From: Rhytidiadelphus loreus
Lineage: Eukaryota > Streptophyta > Bryopsida > Hypnales > Hylocomiaceae
Direction of reading: 5' to 3'
Assembly (NCBI GenBank): GCA_947034895.1
Contig: OX344764.1
Location: 9,238,001 to 9,302,000 of the forward strand
Length of the DNA: 64,000 nt
Under the pieces are notes generated by a model. That model was not told the DNA's origin. It saw nothing but the letters and a program-made list of their open reading frames with translations, and did not search any database. Positions 61,601 to 64,000 of the stretch are shown here, piece by piece. Both the position numbers and the translations under genes were made by a program. Each line of letters begins with the position of its first letter. Position 1 is the stretch's first letter.

Positions 61601-63870
61601 TTGAAAGATATTTTTTGTATCCAAAAACATATATTTTATAATGAAAATCACAAATCCAATTGTATAGATATGATGTAGGACTCAGACACATCAATTTTTC
61701 TTTTGTATATCAACTACAATAACCAAAAAAGTTCCTTATTACATTTAACAAAATTGAAAAATCAAAGATTACAAAAAGAACCTTGACTTTTAAGTAGTCT
61801 TTTACTTATATCAAATGATTAAAAATGATTTTCTTGATTAGTCAATTGGAGGTGAAATTAAACTTAACTTTTGAGACAATGACACTAAAATGTTTTGATT
61901 GGATAATAAATCCTTTTTCAAATTTTGTTTCAAAATTTTCAACTCTTAAAATATAGTTATGAATGCACTATTAAAGCAAAAGACCTTTTCATTCAAAATT
62001 TTGTGATCATGTTTGTGTAAGTGTATATTTTCTTTTTCACAAAACCAAAGGAATTAGACATTTACATATGACAGACAATTACAAGTGCATTTATATTAAA
62101 TGTCTCACTCAAAATAATTCAAAAATCATTTGTATTCTTTGTCCTATATTTTTTATCATTAAATAACTTACATCTTTAAATTTACTATAGAATCACTTCA
62201 ATGTATCATTGATCCTACATTTTGAAGAATGTTTATTCATTTTTATATTTAATAAAATATAAATTTTACATTCAATAAATTGAATTTAAATCTACAGAAA
62301 ATTTAGTATTTCAAAACTTTTTATGAAGATTTTAACAATGAAAGAAGATGGTAAAACTTTTGAATGAAAAGAATAGAATTCTTATCATATCTACGATAAT
62401 TTTAATAAAAAATTTCATAAAATATTTAAAATAAGTATAAAGAAAGTTTACATTTTTTTCTTGTTCATCATAAAGCTTTAGGTCAAGATTGTCTAAGAGT
62501 CGTTTTTGTTTTCGTAGATTTTGTTGATTTTCTGCAAATTCCTCAGTAAGTTTGTATATTTCTCCATCACGTTTGTGTACAAGTGCAATGGTAGTTTCCC
62601 ATTGTTTGATTACATCTTGCCTCTCTACATGTAGTTGCCTTATAATAATAAAATTTATTTTTAGTAGCTAAACTTAAATACTATGATTAAATATTATTAC
62701 TCAATTATTTTTCAATCTATATATTATCTCACTATTTTGGCTATTCAATAATTTAGCATTTTATAGGTTAGCTAAAAAACTCATCTTCCAATTTCAAATA
62801 TGATTTTTTTTTTTTAACATGTTATCTCAACTGGATCTTGTGATATCATGGAGTTCCACTTGTGTATATTTGTGTAGATATAATACAAATATGTATATTT
62901 TTCATATATTGAAAACATACATATTTGTATTATATCTACACAAATATGCAATTTGAAATCTGAAAATAGATATATTTGTATTATATCCAAACAAAGATTT
63001 AAATTTATACAATACAAATTAGAATTGTTAGAATAATACTGAAATTCCACTGCAGTTTTGTCAAGTGCAACTTGATAGCTTTGGGTTTCTGACATTTCTG
63101 CTTCCAATAAATCTCGAATTTTTGCCAATTCTCCGGATACCATTTGTTCTTCCAACCTCAAAGCCTTAATTCGAGTATCATCATACTTGTGATAGCTTTC
63201 AAGAGCAACATAATCTTCATCTTTTTGGAGCGCAGCTTGCACCCATTGTTCCAATTCTTGCTACAAGGCTCCAACAATCAAAAATTCAATTAATAAGTTC
63301 ATCAATGTAATACCATGTAAGTGAGAAATTTAACACAATGTGTAACATTGAAGAAACAATTACCATGAAAAAATATCCTTTTATAAACTAACTTTTTTTC
63401 CATGTTTTCAAACATCATATTAAAATTCTATTTGGTCTTTTATATTCTTTAAATTAGATGTCTTCCTATATAATTTTCATAAATACAAAGATTATAAAAA
63501 AAATTAATTCAATTTGCTTAAAATCTTGAATTAGACTCAAATAGCAAAGAAAATGATATTTGACATCTAGAACATCCTTTCTAAAATTTGGTAGACAATT
63601 GTACACAACTAGGCCAAAACTACTTGCATCCAAAGTTTGAATCAATAGATGAAATTCCAGATGAAAATTCTATATCCATTTAATTTTAAACTACGAGGCA
63701 TCCATATTTTGGAAGTTTCTGCCTTTGAGATGTCAATATATTACCTCACTCCATTGTTGAACTTGACGAAATTTCTCTAACTTATCATTGCCTTGTAGAA
63801 TAGTTGCACGGTAGTTCCGTAAGCACTCCACCATTTCATGCATCTCAATTTCCATTTTTCCAATCTCCCT
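55656..63870 (-). CDS. CCDC39: CCDC39/FAP59 axonemal ruler protein, C-terminal ~830 residues (5' end outside window)
   Basis: Coiled-coil protein that, with CCDC40/FAP172, sets the 96-nm repeat along motile axonemes and is needed for inner dynein arms and the nexin-dynein regulatory complex. Fourteen exons: 63745-63870, 63040-63260, 62452-62638, 60130-60209, 59886-59988, 59538-59772, 59085-59350, 58736-58867, 58425-58518, 58016-58188, 57545-57691, 57220-57414, 56894-57081, 55656-55998. All phases agree, giving 829 residues. Identity rests on collinear matches to animal CCDC39: an early LEQWVQAALQKDEDY-type block with KYDDTRIKAL, then ERQDVIKQWETTI, a mid-protein LHSKA block, and a C-terminus of ARFQMKGFKLPTG followed by a Ser/Thr/Gly-rich tail. 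The whole is heptad-rich. The animal protein is about 940 residues, so roughly the first 110-130 lie off the right edge. Expression would be expected in sperm-forming tissue. Confidence 0.92.
60210..62451. other. 2.2-kb intron of CCDC39
   Basis: By far the longest intron of this gene in the window; the next longest seen are below 1 kb. It is very AT-rich, with no open frame, terminal repeats or recognisable element, so I cannot say what expanded it. An unrecognised exon inside cannot be excluded, although the flanking exons join in phase 0. Confidence 0.6.
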
Positions 63871-64000
63871 CTATACAAAATTCACAATGAAAATGGTACT
63901 TATGATTAAAATGAACAATAATTTGAATACAGAAATTATTATATAATACACTGTTGGAAAAAAAATACAGTTTTGTCTTTTTAAATTATATCCTTTATTT

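Overview
The window reads as nuclear DNA of a land plant that makes motile, flagellated sperm: a bryophyte, lycophyte or fern, or less likely a cycad or Ginkgo. Two things point there. The gene at the right end encodes CCDC39/FAP59, a ruler protein of motile axonemes that is absent from flowering plants and conifers. The window also carries a nuclear gene for a chloroplast chaperonin beta subunit with a transit peptide. Genes have many short GT-AG introns, spacers are AT-rich and packed with small transposon derivatives, and a plant telomere-type motif lies upstream of one gene. The species cannot be named from this sequence.

Layout. 1-4.4 kb: a minus-strand multi-exon gene of unknown function with a DGNHR motif, running off the left edge; its possible first intron holds a satellite array with a Tourist-like MITE inside it. 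5.1-5.7 kb: two foldbacks, one with perfect 113-bp arms. 6.9-10.9 kb: an intact two-exon MULE-type transposase with a SWIM zinc finger. 11-25 kb: no recognisable gene; MITEs, TTAA-flanked elements and simple repeats. 25.4-29.5 kb: a minus-strand retroelement in which a gag-like region and a telomerase/Penelope-type reverse transcriptase share one reading frame, broken by one TGA, one TAA and one TAG. 30.5-33.0 kb: cytosolic asparaginyl-tRNA synthetase, six exons, complete. 33-44 kb: a nested transposon desert. 44.1-47.95 kb: chloroplast chaperonin-60 beta, eight exons, complete. 50.2-54.5 kb: a plus-strand TMEM115/DUF1751 Golgi membrane protein, eight exons, complete. 55.7-63.9 kb: the last 14 exons of CCDC39.

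The four recognisable cellular genes (translation, plastid protein folding, Golgi membrane, axoneme) are housekeeping or cell-type genes with no evident functional link, so they do not form a cluster. The unusual material is the repeat fraction: five copies of one TTAA-flanked family sharing a core motif, three foldbacks with CACTA ends, a satellite alternating between two unit lengths, a MITE end amplified as an 81-bp tandem repeat, and an inverted MITE pair in two introns of the chaperonin gene. Exon boundaries were read by hand from splice consensus, phase and protein-family similarity; none has been tested against transcripts.
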